64,000 nt of DNA from Micromonosporaceae bacterium KJ-029 (GCA_005402585.1 BIFP01000022.1:124001-188000); one strand, 5' to 3'; shown: positions 32,901 through 40,619, counted from the stretch's first letter. The notes: generated from the sequence alone by a model not told the origin. Translations and numbers: made by a program.

Positions 32901-33427
32901 GCCCGCCGCGACCCGACCACCGCGGCCTTGACCTGGAGCAGGTCCTGGCAGGTCTCCACGATCAGCGCGTCCGCGCCGCCCTCGATCAGGCCGGCGGCGT
33001 TCTCCTGGTACGCGTCGCGCAGCGTCGCGTAGGCGGTGTGGCCGAGGGTGGGCAGCTTCGTGCCGGGGCCGATCGAGCCGAGCACGAAGCGGGGCCGCTC
33101 CGGCGTGCTGTACGCGTCGGCCGCCTCCCGGGCGATCCGGGCGCCGGCCGCCGACAGCTCCCGGATCCGGTGCTGGATGTCGTACTCGCCGAGGTTGGCC
33201 AGGTTTGCGCCGAAGGTGTTGGTCTCCACGCAGTCCGAGCCGGCCGCCAGGTACGCCTCATGCACCCCGCGTACGACGTCCGGTCGGGTGACGTTGAGGA
33301 TCTCGTTGCAGCCCTCGAGGCCGTCGAAGTCGTCCAGGGTCAGGTCGGCGGCCTGGAGCATGGTCCCCATCGCCCCGTCGGCGATGAGGATCCGGTCTGC
33401 CAGCGCATCGATCAACGAAGTCCGCAC
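29912..33427 (-). CDS. metH: Cobalamin-dependent methionine synthase
   Basis: A 1171-residue MetH with all four modules: homocysteine-binding barrel with zinc ligands (Cys near 222 in NCATG and the pair in GGCCGT near 287); pterin-binding barrel (about 350-620); cobalamin domain with the cofactor-ligating His in DVHDIGKNLV (about 732); and C-terminal SAM-reactivation domain with YGYYPAYSEGNDL. It transfers the methyl group of 5-methyltetrahydrofolate to homocysteine via methylcobalamin. The start is a GTG, with TAACCT six nt upstream (leaderless type). A large plus-strand frame runs antisense through it and is an artefact of codon bias. Confidence 0.97.
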   Translation of the reverse strand: MRTSLIDALADRILIADGAMGTMLQAADLTLDDFDGLEGCNEILNVTRPDVVRGVHEAYLAAGSDCVETNTFGANLANLGEYDIQHRIRELSAAGARIAREAADAYSTPERPRFVLGSIGPGTKLPTLGHTAYATLRDAYQENAAGLIEGGADALIVETCQDLLQVKAAVVGSRRAMAELGRKVALICHVTVETTGTMLLGSEIGAALTAIEPLGVDLIGLNCATGPAEMSEHLRYLSQHARVPLSVMPNAGLPQLTADGAVYPLTPVELADALERFVTEYGVSLIGGCCGTTPEHIRLLAERLHGTGPGPREPRNDPGVSSIYHHVPFAQDASVLMVGERTNANGSKAFREAMLAADWQSCVEIARGQARDGSHLLDLCVDYVGRDGTTDMRELAGRFATASTLPIMLDSTEPGVIEAGLEMLGGRCVVNSVNFEDGDGPESRYARVMPVVAEHGAAVVALLIDEEGQARTAEWKVRVAERLIEDLTGRWGMHRSDILIDALTFPIATGQEETRRDGIETIEAIREIARRWPGVNFTLGISNVSFGLNPAARQVLNSVFLHECVQAGLTSAIVHASKILPMSKIPDEQREIALDLVYDRRREGYDPVQRFIEIFEGVDAASARATRAEELAALPLDERLKRRIIDGERNGLEADLDAAMAAGTAPLVIINDILLDGMKVVGELFGSGQMQLPFVLQSAEVMKTAVAHLEPHMEKADDGGKGRIVLATVKGDVHDIGKNLVDIILSNNGYEVVNIGIKQPITAILDAAEQHRADAIGMSGLLVKSTVIMKENLAEMATRGVAERWPVLLGGAALTRAYVEDDLRATFPGQVHYARDAFEGLSLMDRVMAAKRGGAPVIDAEREAALAARRARRERQRAVVAESLPELDDASVRSDVATDALVPAPPFFGTRVVKGVPLADYAALLDERATFMGQWGLRGARGGKGPSYEELVETEGRPRLRYWLDRLIADQVLEAAVVYGYYPAYSEGNDLVVLDENGHAERARFSFPRQRQERRLCLADFFRPRGEELDVVALQLVTVGQPVSEYAAKLFARNEYRDYLEVHGLSVQLTEALAEYWHQRVRAELTLPDGRTVADDDPADLAGLLRTDYRGCRYAFGYPACPDLEDRAKIVELLGAERIGVQLSEEFQLVPEQATDAIVVHHPEASYFNAK

Positions 33428-33433
33428 GCTCTC

Positions 33434-33439
33434 AGGTTA
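33434..33439 (-). promoter_or_regulatory. -10 box (TAACCT) of metH, leaderless
   Basis: On the minus strand TAACCT is followed by GAGAGC and then the GTG start of metH. A start codon 6-7 nt after the -10 box leaves no room for a leader, so a riboswitch in the transcript is not expected from this promoter. Confidence 0.55.
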
Positions 33440-33627
33440 GTGCGGTGTGGTGGACGCGCATCACCGTGCGCCGTGCCTTCCCACATTGTGTCGCCGGGAT
33501 CACCCTGACCGCTTTCATGTGTTATGCCGGTTGTCGGGGGATAGCGGGCGGCGCCGGCGGCCGGGGAAGCCGCTGCGGACGCCGGCTGATCCGGCGCGGC
33601 CGACGGGCCCTGTCCGGGCCCGGCACG

Positions 33628-33633
33628 TAGGCT
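33628..33633 (+). promoter_or_regulatory. -10 box (TAGGCT), leaderless promoter of the PAC2 unit
   Basis: TAGGCT is followed by 7 nt (ggctgat) and a GTG at 33641, the spacing of leaderless actinobacterial promoters. It supports translation of the short upstream frame. Confidence 0.5.
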
Positions 33634-33640
33634 GGCTGAT

Positions 33641-33736
33641 GTGAGGGACTACAGCGACACCACCATGCACGGCGGGCAGACGACCGGGGCCGGCCCCGGA
33701 GTCGCCGGTGACGAGCAGGGTGAGGTGACGGTGTGA
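33641..33736 (+). CDS. Possible 31-aa leader peptide before the PAC2 gene
   Basis: A short frame from GTG (33641) to TGA (33734-33736) beginning VRDYSDTTMHGGQTT. Its stop overlaps the GTG start of the PAC2 gene in GTGTGA, and a TAGGCT -10 box sits 7 nt upstream, so ribosomes loading on a leaderless transcript could pass from it to the PAC2 gene. No homology evidence is available. Confidence 0.35.
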   Translation: MRDYSDTTMHGGQTTGAGPGVAGDEQGEVTV

Positions 33737-34602
33737 CCGAGTTCGACGGGCTGCCGGTGCTGCGGTCCCCGGTCGCCATCGCCGCCTTCGAGGGATGGAA
33801 CGACGCCGCCGACGCCTCGACCGCCGCCGTCGAGCACCTGGAGCAGGTGTGGCAGGCCCGGCCGATCACCGAGCTGGACCCGGAGGACTTCTACGACTTC
33901 CAGGTCAGCCGGCCCACCATCGCCATGTCCGACGGCGCCACCCGCCGGGTCGAGTGGCCGACGACCCGGTTCACCGTGGCCAGCCCGTCCGGCACCGACC
34001 GGGACGTGGTGCTGATCCGGGGCATCGAGCCGAGCATGCGCTGGCGCACCTTCTGCGAGCAGGTGCTGGAGATCTGCCACAGCCTGGAGGTCGAGCGGGT
34101 GGTGCTGCTCGGTGCGCTGCTGGCCGACGTGCCGTACACCCGGCCGCTGCCGATCAGCGGCAGCGCCTCCGACGCCGACGCGGCCAAGCGCTTCCAGCTC
34201 ACCCCCACCCGCTACGACGGGCCGACCGGCATCGTCGGCGTGCTGCACGACGCCTGCACCCGTGCCGAGGTCGACGCCGTCTCGTTCTGGGTGCACGTAC
34301 CGCACTACGCCAACAACCCGCCCTGCCCGAAGGCGACCCTCGCCCTGCTGCACCGGGTCGAGGAGGTGGTCGACCTGCCGGTGCCGATGGCCGACCTGGC
34401 CGAGGAGGCGGCCGAGTGGGAGCAGCGGGTACGCAGCGCCGCCGAGCAGGACGCCGAACTCGGCGAGTACGTGCGGGAGCTGGAGGAGCGCGTCGGCGAC
34501 GCGGGCATCACCCCGTTGACCGGGGACGAGATCGCCCAGGAGTTCGAGAAGTACCTACGCCGCCGGGGCGGTTCGGCCGGCCCTACCGCCGGTTCCTGGT
34601 AA
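33733..34602 (+). CDS. PAC2 family protein
   Basis: A 289-residue member of the PAC2 (proteasome assembly chaperone 2-like) family common in actinobacteria. Typical patterns are IAAFEGWNDAADASTAAVEHL at the N-terminus, LIRGIEPSMRWRTFCEQVLE, LLGALLADVPYTRPLP and SFWVHVPHYANNPPCPKA, with a glutamate-rich helical C-terminus (LEERVGDA). The biochemical role in bacteria is not established; the eukaryotic relative assists proteasome assembly. The start is a GTG with GGTGAGG upstream. A strong terminator hairpin follows, and the gene is probably monocistronic apart from the short upstream frame. Confidence 0.92.
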   Translation: MTEFDGLPVLRSPVAIAAFEGWNDAADASTAAVEHLEQVWQARPITELDPEDFYDFQVSRPTIAMSDGATRRVEWPTTRFTVASPSGTDRDVVLIRGIEPSMRWRTFCEQVLEICHSLEVERVVLLGALLADVPYTRPLPISGSASDADAAKRFQLTPTRYDGPTGIVGVLHDACTRAEVDAVSFWVHVPHYANNPPCPKATLALLHRVEEVVDLPVPMADLAEEAAEWEQRVRSAAEQDAELGEYVRELEERVGDAGITPLTGDEIAQEFEKYLRRRGGSAGPTAGSW

Positions 34603-34618
34603 CCCCACCCCGTTCGTT

Positions 34619-34655
34619 CCGAGGCCCCGGGCGCGTCGCCGCCCCGGGGCCTCGG
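34619..34655 (+). terminator. Hairpin terminator of the PAC2 gene
   Basis: A perfect 12-bp stem, ccgaggccccgg at 34619-34630 pairing with ccggggcctcgg at 34644-34655, separated by a 13-nt GC-rich loop, begins 17 nt after the PAC2 stop. Confidence 0.8.
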
Positions 34656-34817
34656 CCGTCTCCCCGGCCGCCGCAGGCGGCCCTGCTGAACTCCTGTCCG
34701 GTCGGTTGCTGGTCGCCCCGTGCGGCGGCACTGGTCGGGGCTGCCTCTCTGCGTGTCGGGGTGGCGCGGATTACCCCGCGTACGGCATCCTAGGAACCTA
34801 GCTGACAGGAGGCAGGC

Positions 34818-35609
34818 ATGCAGATCAATCCGGGCGCGGCGGAGTTTCCGCACCGGCAGATCGCCGGGCAGCTCAAGGCGCAGATCCGCCGCGGCGACTG
34901 GGGGCCGGGCGAGCGACTGCCGTCGATCCCGGCCATCGCCGAGATGTTCGGCGTGGCGAAGCAGACCGTGCAGCGCGCCGTCGACCAGCTGCGGGTCGAG
35001 GGCATCCTGATCACAAAGCCCGGCTCGGGTACGTACGTGCGGGGCACCCGGCGGCGGCTCAACCGGCTCTCCCGGGGGCGCTACGGCGGCTTCCGCGGCT
35101 ACCACACCGACCTGGCCGCCCGGTACCGGCAGCAGCTCGTCGCCGTCAGTCGCTCCCCCGCGCCGCCCGAGGTGGCCGACGCGTTCGGCGTACCGGACGG
35201 CACCGAGCTGCTCTGCCGCCGGCACCTGGTGCGTACCGAGGACTCACCGGTGGAGGTGGGCGCGTCCTGGTTCCTGCCCGCCGACACCGCCGGCACCTCG
35301 CTTGAGCGTGCCGAGGCGTTCGGCCGCCCGCTCTACCAGGAGGCCGAGGAGGCCACCGGGCGGCGGTACGCGACGGCCACCGACACCATCTCCGCCCGCC
35401 AGCCCAGCCGCGAGGAGGCGGAGACGCTCCAGATCCGCCCCGACACCCCCGTCCTGCACCTGCTGCACGTCGCGTACGACGCGCACCGCAAGCCCATCGA
35501 GGTCGCGCAGGCCACCTGGCCGGGCCCGGTCACCACCCTCACCGAGGAGTACAAGATTCCCGCTCCCACGTCCGAGCCGGACCCCGACCCCGGCCTCGTC
35601 CTCGGCTGA
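34818..35609 (+). CDS. GntR family transcriptional regulator (HutC/UTRA type)
   Basis: A 263-residue regulator. The N-terminal winged helix-turn-helix (about 10-75) has HRQIAGQLKAQIRRGDW, GERLPSIPAIAEMFGV and GTYVRG, typical of GntR. The C-terminal half (about 100-245) fits a UTRA effector domain, with LLCRRHLVRTEDSPVEV and ISARQPSREEAETLQI. AGGAGG lies 8 nt upstream of the ATG. Relatives in Micromonosporaceae and Streptomyces act as autonomous local regulators; the ligand here is unknown. It converges on mshC with a palindromic terminator between them. Confidence 0.92.
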   Translation: MQINPGAAEFPHRQIAGQLKAQIRRGDWGPGERLPSIPAIAEMFGVAKQTVQRAVDQLRVEGILITKPGSGTYVRGTRRRLNRLSRGRYGGFRGYHTDLAARYRQQLVAVSRSPAPPEVADAFGVPDGTELLCRRHLVRTEDSPVEVGASWFLPADTAGTSLERAEAFGRPLYQEAEEATGRRYATATDTISARQPSREEAETLQIRPDTPVLHLLHVAYDAHRKPIEVAQATWPGPVTTLTEEYKIPAPTSEPDPDPGLVLG

Positions 35610-35638
35610 CTCGTCCGCACGCCCCGCCCGGCACCCTT

Positions 35639-35706
35639 GATCACGCTCGATCCGGGATCGAGTGGCCTCGCCGGGAGGCCCCTCGATCCCGGGATCGAGC
35701 ACGATC
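35639..35706. terminator. Bidirectional terminator with nested palindromes
   Basis: A near-perfect inverted repeat: the left arm (35639-35662) matches the reverse complement of the right arm (35682-35706) except for a few bases. Each arm is itself a palindrome; the right one contains the perfect 18-nt ctcgatcccgggatcgag. The spacer has its own ggcct/aggcc stem. It sits between the convergent GntR and mshC genes. Confidence 0.7.
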
Positions 35707-35780
35707 TTGCGGGCTGGGCAGTGCCGCAGGCGCCGACCACGCAGGCCCGGAGGGTAGCGGCGGAGCGGGCCGGGTGGGCG

Positions 35781-37019
35781 TCAGAGGCGGAGGCCGAGGA
35801 GAGCGTCGAGGGTGGCGGCGAAGAGGGCCGGCCCGGCCGGGTCCTCGGCCACTCCGGCGAGGGCCTGGTCGGCCCACTCGTCGGCCAGCCGCAGGGCGCC
35901 CGGCGAGTCGAGGTCGTCGGTGAGGCGATCGCGTACCGAGGCCAGGAACGCCTCCCCGGACGGCCCGGCGGGCGCGGCGGCGGCCCGGCGCCAGCGGCGC
36001 AGCCGCTCCTCGGCGACGGTCAGCAGGTCCTCGGTCCAGGACCGGTCGGCGCGGTAGTGGCCGGAGAGCAGCGCCAGCCGGACCGCCATCGGGTCCACCC
36101 GGTCGGCGCGCAGCCGGGAGACAAAGACCAGGTTGCCCCGGGACTTGGACATCTTCTCGCCGTCCAGGCCGATCATGCCGGCGTGCACATAGTGATCGGC
36201 GAACGGCGCGGCACCGGTCAGCCGCTCGGCGTGCGCGGCGGAACACTCGTGGTGCGGGAAGAGCAGGTCGTTGCCGCCGCCCTGCACGTCGATGGTGGAC
36301 CCGAGCAGCCCCAGCGCGATCACCGCGCACTCGATGTGCCAGCCCGGCCGTCCCGGGCCGAGTTCCCCGCCGGGCCAGGACGGCTCGCCGTCGCGGGCGC
36401 CCCGCCACAGCAACGGGTCCAGCGGGTCGCGCTTGCCGGCCCGGTCCGGGTCGCCACCCCGCTCGGGGAAGATCTCCAACATCTCGTCGCGGGACAGGTT
36501 GGACTCGTAGCCGAACCGCGGCGCTGCCGAGATGTCGAAGTAGACATCGCCGGTGCCGTCCTCCAGCCGGTACGCGGCACCGTCCTTGAGCAGCACCAGC
36601 ACCTTCTCGGCGATGTCCGGGATCGACTCGACCGCACCGACGTAGTGCTCTGGCGGGATGATCCGCAGCGCCTCCATGTCCTCCCGGAACAGCGCCGTCT
36701 CCCGCATCGCCAGGACCTTCCAGTCCTCGCCGTCCCGGTCGGCCCGCTCCAGCAGCGGGTCGTCGATGTCGGTGACGTTCTGCACGTACCGCACCTCGTG
36801 GCCCGTGTCCCGCCACATCCGCTGCACCAGGTCGAACGTGATCATGGTGGCGGCGTGCCCCAGGTGGGTGGCGTCGTACGGGGTGATGCCGCAGACGTAC
36901 ATGGTCGCCGGGCCGTCCGGGTCGGACGGGTGCACACCCTGCCGCGCCGAGTCGTACAACCTCAGCGGCCCGCCCCTGCCCGGCAGCCGCGGCACCTCGT
37001 GCCCCACCCAAGACTCCAT
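35781..37019 (-). CDS. mshC: Mycothiol biosynthesis cysteine ligase MshC
   Basis: A 412-residue cysteinyl-tRNA-synthetase homologue that joins cysteine to GlcN-inositol in mycothiol synthesis. The ATP-binding THLGHAATM (HIGH-type, about 51-58) and KMSKSRGN (about 285) signatures are present; [16 protein letters not shown] and [10 protein letters not shown] carry the zinc-site Cys and other conserved residues. The length fits MshC (about 410) rather than CysS (about 460), and the C-terminal tRNA-binding part is reduced. TAGGCT at 37027-37032 lies 7 nt before the ATG, indicating a leaderless transcript. The downstream direction meets the GntR gene terminator. Confidence 0.96.
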   Translation of the reverse strand: MESWVGHEVPRLPGRGGPLRLYDSARQGVHPSDPDGPATMYVCGITPYDATHLGHAATMITFDLVQRMWRDTGHEVRYVQNVTDIDDPLLERADRDGEDWKVLAMRETALFREDMEALRIIPPEHYVGAVESIPDIAEKVLVLLKDGAAYRLEDGTGDVYFDISAAPRFGYESNLSRDEMLEIFPERGGDPDRAGKRDPLDPLLWRGARDGEPSWPGGELGPGRPGWHIECAVIALGLLGSTIDVQGGGNDLLFPHHECSAAHAERLTGAAPFADHYVHAGMIGLDGEKMSKSRGNLVFVSRLRADRVDPMAVRLALLSGHYRADRSWTEDLLTVAEERLRRWRRAAAAPAGPSGEAFLASVRDRLTDDLDSPGALRLADEWADQALAGVAEDPAGPALFAATLDALLGLRL

Positions 37020-37026
37020 GACCGTC

Positions 37027-37032
37027 AGCCTA
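37027..37032 (-). promoter_or_regulatory. -10 box (TAGGCT) of mshC, leaderless
   Basis: Minus-strand TAGGCT followed by GACGGTC and the ATG of mshC. The 7-nt distance is characteristic of leaderless promoters. Confidence 0.55.
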
Positions 37033-37094
37033 ACCAGCCCCGGGTCGCCGTCAGGCCGAGCCGGGAGTGATCAACGCGACAGACCCGACAGTCC

Positions 37095-37913
37095 TCAGAG
37101 GGGCGGCCACGGCACGGCCGGCCAGTCCTGCGACGGTTGCGGGAAGCGGCCCCCGTCGCGCAGCCGGTCGATCCGGGCGGCCAACTCGGCGATCTCGCCG
37201 AGGGTGAGGTGCTCGGCCAGGTCCTCGCCGAGTGGGCCGGCGACCTGACGGGCGAGACAGTCGAGCGTCTCGACCGCGTCGGCGGGCAACGGCCGGCCGG
37301 CCCAACCCCAGAGCACCGTACGCAGCTTTTCCTCCACGTGGAAGCTCACCCCGTGGTCGACCCCGTGGATCCGGTCGTCCGGCCCGAGCAGGACGTGACC
37401 GCCCTTGCGGTCGGCGTTGTTGATCACCGCGTCGAACACCGCGAGCCGGGCCAGCCGCGGGTCGTCGGCGTGCGCCAGGGCGTACGGGGTGCCGTCGTCG
37501 TCGCGCGCCGCCGCGACCGGGAACCACCGGGGCGGCAGCGCGTCGGCCGGCACGAACCCGACCAGCGGTTCGGCGTCCTCCGGCTCGTCGATCCACAGCT
37601 GACACGAGCCCGGGCCGAACGGCCCGTCGCGCAGCACCGTCGCCGGCACCAGTTCCCAGCAGGTGGCCGCGGAGACCAGGTAGGCGGCGACCTCACGGTC
37701 GGCCAGGGTGCCGTCCGGGAAGTCCCACAACGGTCGCTCCCCGCGCACCGGCTTGTACACGCACCGCGCGGTCGCCCCGTCCAGGGTGAGGATGCCGCGC
37801 AGGGTGGTGTTCGACGCGTCGACGAGCCGCCCCTCGATCGTCAGGTCGCCGTCGCGCAACAGCCGCAGCGCGGCGCCGCCGTCCTTCCGGGGTGCCAGGC
37901 CGGACGAGGTCAC
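37095..37913 (-). CDS. SCO1664 family protein (PI3/4-kinase-like fold)
   Basis: A 272-residue conserved actinobacterial protein of the SCO1664 family. Kinase-like elements are visible: a probable nucleotide-binding Lys in CVYKPVRGERPLWDFPDG (about 50-67), the catalytic-loop-like FDAVINNADRKGGHVLL (about 158-174) and the GVDHGVSFH segment that recalls the metal-binding D(H)G of lipid and HipA-like kinases. The substrate has not been established. Its ATG overlaps the DUF3090 stop by 4 nt, and both are part of the conserved phosphatase-DUF3090-SCO1664-mshC neighbourhood seen in many actinobacteria. Confidence 0.92.
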   Translation of the reverse strand: MTSSGLAPRKDGGAALRLLRDGDLTIEGRLVDASNTTLRGILTLDGATARCVYKPVRGERPLWDFPDGTLADREVAAYLVSAATCWELVPATVLRDGPFGPGSCQLWIDEPEDAEPLVGFVPADALPPRWFPVAAARDDDGTPYALAHADDPRLARLAVFDAVINNADRKGGHVLLGPDDRIHGVDHGVSFHVEEKLRTVLWGWAGRPLPADAVETLDCLARQVAGPLGEDLAEHLTLGEIAELAARIDRLRDGGRFPQPSQDWPAVPWPPL

Positions 37914-38485
37914 CGGTGGTAGCCGTTGTTCCGGGGGCAGAGGTGACCGGCCGGGTCGAGCGGCTGGCCACAGAGTGGGCAGGGGGGACGGCCGGCGTTC
38001 ACCACGCGCCGGGCCCGTTCGATGAACGCGCGGGTCGCCTCGGGGGTCAGCCGCACCCGGAGCCGGTCGAGGTCCTCGTCGGGCTCGACGTCGTCGGCCT
38101 CGTCCTCCTCCGCCTCCTCCATCTCGATCTCGGTCTCCGCCTCGCCGACGGCGATCGCCTCGATCACCACGGTCGCGCTGTCCGCGTCGAAGGCCAGGCC
38201 CAACGTGCCGACCCGGAACTCCTCGTCGACCGGCGTCTCCAGCGGATCGTTGTCACCGAGCGAGACAGGGGCCTCGGGCAGCTCGACGCCGAACCGGCGC
38301 TGCGCCTCGGTGAGCAACTCCTCCAGCTTCTCGGCGAGCAGGGAAACCTGGACCTTCTCCAGCGCGACGCTGACCAACCGGCCGCCGCCGCGCGCCTGGA
38401 GGAAGAACGTGCGCTCCCCCGGCGGCCCGACGGTCCCGGCGACGAACCGCTCCGGCGGCTCGAAGGCGTGCACCTGGTGGGTCAT
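37910..38485 (-). CDS. DUF3090 family protein
   Basis: A 191-residue protein of the DUF3090 family (MTHQVHAFEPPERFVAGTVG at the start; FFLQARGGGRLVSVALEK). The middle contains a very acidic stretch (EAETEIEMEEAEEDEAD), and the C-terminus has a CPLCGQP motif followed by HLCPRNNG, a likely zinc knuckle. Function is unknown. The start is the ATG at 38485, preceded by a TAGGGT -10 box 7 nt upstream (leaderless). It is translationally coupled to the SCO1664-family gene. Confidence 0.92.
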   Translation of the reverse strand: MTHQVHAFEPPERFVAGTVGPPGERTFFLQARGGGRLVSVALEKVQVSLLAEKLEELLTEAQRRFGVELPEAPVSLGDNDPLETPVDEEFRVGTLGLAFDADSATVVIEAIAVGEAETEIEMEEAEEDEADDVEPDEDLDRLRVRLTPEATRAFIERARRVVNAGRPPCPLCGQPLDPAGHLCPRNNGYHR

Positions 38486-38492
38486 ACCCACG

Positions 38493-38498
38493 ACCCTA
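38493..38498 (-). promoter_or_regulatory. -10 box (TAGGGT) of the DUF3090 operon, leaderless
   Basis: Minus-strand TAGGGT is followed by 7 nt and the ATG at 38485. No ribosome-binding site is visible in the short gap. Confidence 0.55.
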
Positions 38499-38594
38499 TC
38501 CGGCGGCCCCACACCACGCGCACCCCACCGACCCGAATCGGTCCGCGCCCACCGGCCGGGATGACGGCCCGCCCGGGGTACCTCACCGGCCGGC

Positions 38595-39299
38595 TCACCG
38601 GGACGCCCCCGCGCCGCCGCCGACCGCAGCGTCCGAGTCGGCGCGCCGGCCGGCCCGCCGACGCCGCTTGCGCGGCGGCGGGACCAGCCCGGACAGGTCG
38701 CCCCCGACGTCGTTGAGGCGGGCCAGGAAGGGACGCAACGGGGTGTAGCGGATCGCGGTCACCGACGCCGGATCCACCACGATCCGCTGGAAGAGATCCA
38801 GATGTACGCCGAGCGCGTCCGCGACGATCGCCTTGATCACATCGCCGTGGCTGCACGCCAGCCAGACCGCCTCGGGGCCGTGCTCGGCGGTCACCCGGGC
38901 GTCCCAGGCGCGTACCGCCGCGACCGCGCGGGCGGCCATCTGCGCCATCGCCTCCCCCTCGGGGAAGACCGCCGCGCTGGGATGCTGCTGCACCACCGGC
39001 CAGAGCGGTTCCTTGGCCAGCTTCTTCAGCGGCTGCCCCTCCCAGCTGCCGTACCCGCACTCGATCAGCCCCTCCTCCACCACTGGCGCCGCCTGCGGCA
39101 GGGCCAGTTCGAGGGTCTGCCGGCAGCGGATCAGCGGGCTGGTCACGACGGCCGCCAGTGGCACGGCACGTAGCCGCTCGCCCACCGCGGTGGCCTGGGC
39201 CCGCCCGGTCTCGTCCAGCTCGACCGGTTGCCGGCCGGCCAGGCCGCCGTCGGCGTTCGCGGTGGTACGTCCGTGCCGCAGGAGCAGAAGTGTTGCCAC
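38595..39299 (-). CDS. Histidine phosphatase family protein (MSMEG_4193-like)
   Basis: A 234-residue member of the phosphoglycerate-mutase/histidine-phosphatase superfamily. The catalytic motif LLLLRHGRTTANADG lies at about 4-18 (Arg8, His9); the second conserved region ACSHGDVIKAIVADAL near 150 holds the other His, and ECGYGSWEG gives the proton donor. Actinobacterial proteins in this gene order are called MSMEG_4193 family putative phosphomutases; the substrate is unknown. The GTG at 39299 follows a TAGGGT box by 7 nt. The C-terminal 35 residues are an Arg/Ala-rich tail. Confidence 0.9.
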   Translation of the reverse strand: MATLLLLRHGRTTANADGGLAGRQPVELDETGRAQATAVGERLRAVPLAAVVTSPLIRCRQTLELALPQAAPVVEEGLIECGYGSWEGQPLKKLAKEPLWPVVQQHPSAAVFPEGEAMAQMAARAVAAVRAWDARVTAEHGPEAVWLACSHGDVIKAIVADALGVHLDLFQRIVVDPASVTAIRYTPLRPFLARLNDVGGDLSGLVPPPRKRRRRAGRRADSDAAVGGGAGASR

Positions 39300-39306
39300 G
39301 CGGACC

Positions 39307-39312
39307 ACCCTA
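39307..39312 (-). promoter_or_regulatory. -10 box (TAGGGT) of the histidine phosphatase gene, leaderless
   Basis: Minus-strand TAGGGT is followed by 7 nt (GGTCCGC) and the GTG at 39299. Confidence 0.5.
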
Positions 39313-39661
39313 GGCCTTCGTACCGCCCATCTCGGCCGTCCCGCCACGGGTCCCGCCATCACGGGACGCCTCGCCGCGCGGCCCGGTTCGGCCGGTCACG
39401 GCCACCAACCGGCGCGGTGTCCGAATAATCCCGTTCGGCGCGGCCCGGGGGCGGTGAGCGACCAGGCTATGGCTGGCGAGCCCGGACCGGAGGCAGCCGC
39501 TCGCCCGGACCGACGGTCGCTCACGGCTGCGGGTACGTTCCTTGCTGCTCGGGCGACAAGAAACGTGCCCGGACCGGACGAACAGCGGACCCCGCATCCG
39601 GAGACAGCGACCCGCCTGGGGTATTTGTCGGTTTGCCGAGATCGGTGGCCGGCCCGGGGGC

Positions 39662-39877
39662 GGAATGTCGGGCGGGCGGGGGGCGTTGTAAACGCTGGCT
39701 GATCGAGTAGGGCCTCCCCCTTGCGGGGTGCGCGGCCTGCGGATCCCCGGAATGATCCGCGCCGGTCGGTCGTTGTACATCGTCCCGGCGCCGCGAAGGG
39801 CCCTCGCGCCCCGCGAGCCGCCGCCCCGGCCCCGGGCCGGGAATGTTGGCGGCTGGCCGGTCGTTGGACATGGTTCC
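39662..39877 (+). repeat. Three imperfect direct repeats (units at 39662, 39749, 39840)
   Basis: Each unit begins with ggaatg and ends in a cgttgtaaacg / cgttgtacat / cgttggacat box; the last two also share ggtcgttg and the following gt..cc. Spacing is 87 and 91 nt. The units differ at many positions, so they are old or functionally constrained only at the boxes. They lie on the 5' side of the secreted hydrolase gene. Confidence 0.5.
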
Positions 39878-40031
39878 GCCGACGGGGCGGGGCGCCTGAT
39901 GGCTCGACCCCCCGTCTGATACGCGGATCTCTTCTTCCCCTTTGTCTTTCGGCGCCCGTGTAGGGCGCTCACCGCGCGTGCCGTTCCCCCTTTGTGCTGG
40001 CGCGCGTCTACCCCCGAATGGAGCTTTGATC

Positions 40032-40610
40032 ATGAACTCGATGCTGCGTAAGAGCGTTCTGGGTATCGCTGGTCTGGCCTTCACCGGCGGCGTGTTCGCC
40101 GGTCCGGTGGCCGCGTTCGCGGACACCACCCCGACCACCGCCGCGCCGGTTGCTGCCGTGCAGGCGGACAGCGGCAAGCTGATCCCGCATGGTGTGCAGG
40201 GTGCGCAGTCGCGGATCGACCTGAACGGTGAGCAGACCGCGAACGTGAAGGCGATCATCGCCGCGACGAAGAAGACCGGTATGGACGAGCGTGCCGCCGT
40301 GGTCGCCATCGCGACGTCGTTGCAGGAGTCGAAGTTGGAGAACCTGGGTCATCTGGGTGACCGCAACGACCACGACTCGCAGGGCCTGTTCCAGCAGCGT
40401 CCGTCCAGCGGTTGGGGCACGGTCGAGCAGATCACCGACCCCGAGTACTCCACCACCGCGTTCCTGAAGGGCCTCAAGCAGGTCGACGGATGGAAGGACA
40501 TGCCGCTGACCAAGGCCGCGCAGACCGTGCAGGTCTCGGCCTACCCCGACCACTACGCACAGTGGGAACAGCAGGCCGCCGACCTCGTCGCCCAGAACTG
40601 GAACAGCTGA
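40032..40610 (+). CDS. Secreted cell-wall-hydrolase-like protein (lysozyme/transglycosylase-like)
   Basis: A 192-residue exported protein. The signal peptide MNSMLRKSVLGIAGLAFTGG (plus VFAGPVAAFA, cleavage after about residue 30) is clear; the mature part has a 35-residue linker and a catalytic-like domain with VAIATSLQESKLENLG, in which Glu is the likely acid residue, then DHDSQGLFQQRPSSGWG and DPEYSTTAFLKGL. This matches the small lysozyme/lytic-transglycosylase-like proteins of actinobacteria. It should act on peptidoglycan outside the cell. The ATG at 40032 has GGAGC upstream. A strong terminator follows; the long 5' region with repeats suggests tight regulation. Confidence 0.85.
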   Translation: MNSMLRKSVLGIAGLAFTGGVFAGPVAAFADTTPTTAAPVAAVQADSGKLIPHGVQGAQSRIDLNGEQTANVKAIIAATKKTGMDERAAVVAIATSLQESKLENLGHLGDRNDHDSQGLFQQRPSSGWGTVEQITDPEYSTTAFLKGLKQVDGWKDMPLTKAAQTVQVSAYPDHYAQWEQQAADLVAQNWNS

Positions 40611-40619
40611 CAACCCACA

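Larger units (their letters stand above)
39300..40031. other. Long intergenic region with three imperfect direct repeats
   Basis: About 730 nt with no convincing gene between the phosphatase and the secreted hydrolase. Beyond the phosphatase promoter (TAGGGT at 39307-39312), it holds three direct repeats about 90 nt apart, described separately, and an AT-richer C/T tract (ctcttcttcccctttgtctttc) at 39928-39950 upstream of the hydrolase start. No known riboswitch consensus was recognised. Confidence 0.5.

Noticed and set aside
29942..33508. 1188-aa open frame on the plus strand antisense to metH
   Set aside because: It mirrors the GC-rich third-position pattern of metH, is rich in Gly/Arg/Val/His, and shows no domain; metH on the other strand is unequivocal.
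33428..33640. Possible cobalamin or SAH riboswitch upstream of metH
   Set aside because: A leaderless-type -10 box directly before the start leaves no leader, and no conserved B12-box or SAH aptamer pattern was recognised.
39700..40031. ydaO-type (c-di-AMP) riboswitch before the secreted hydrolase gene
   Set aside because: These occur before cell-wall hydrolase genes in actinobacteria, but the consensus was not recognisable; only direct repeats are seen.
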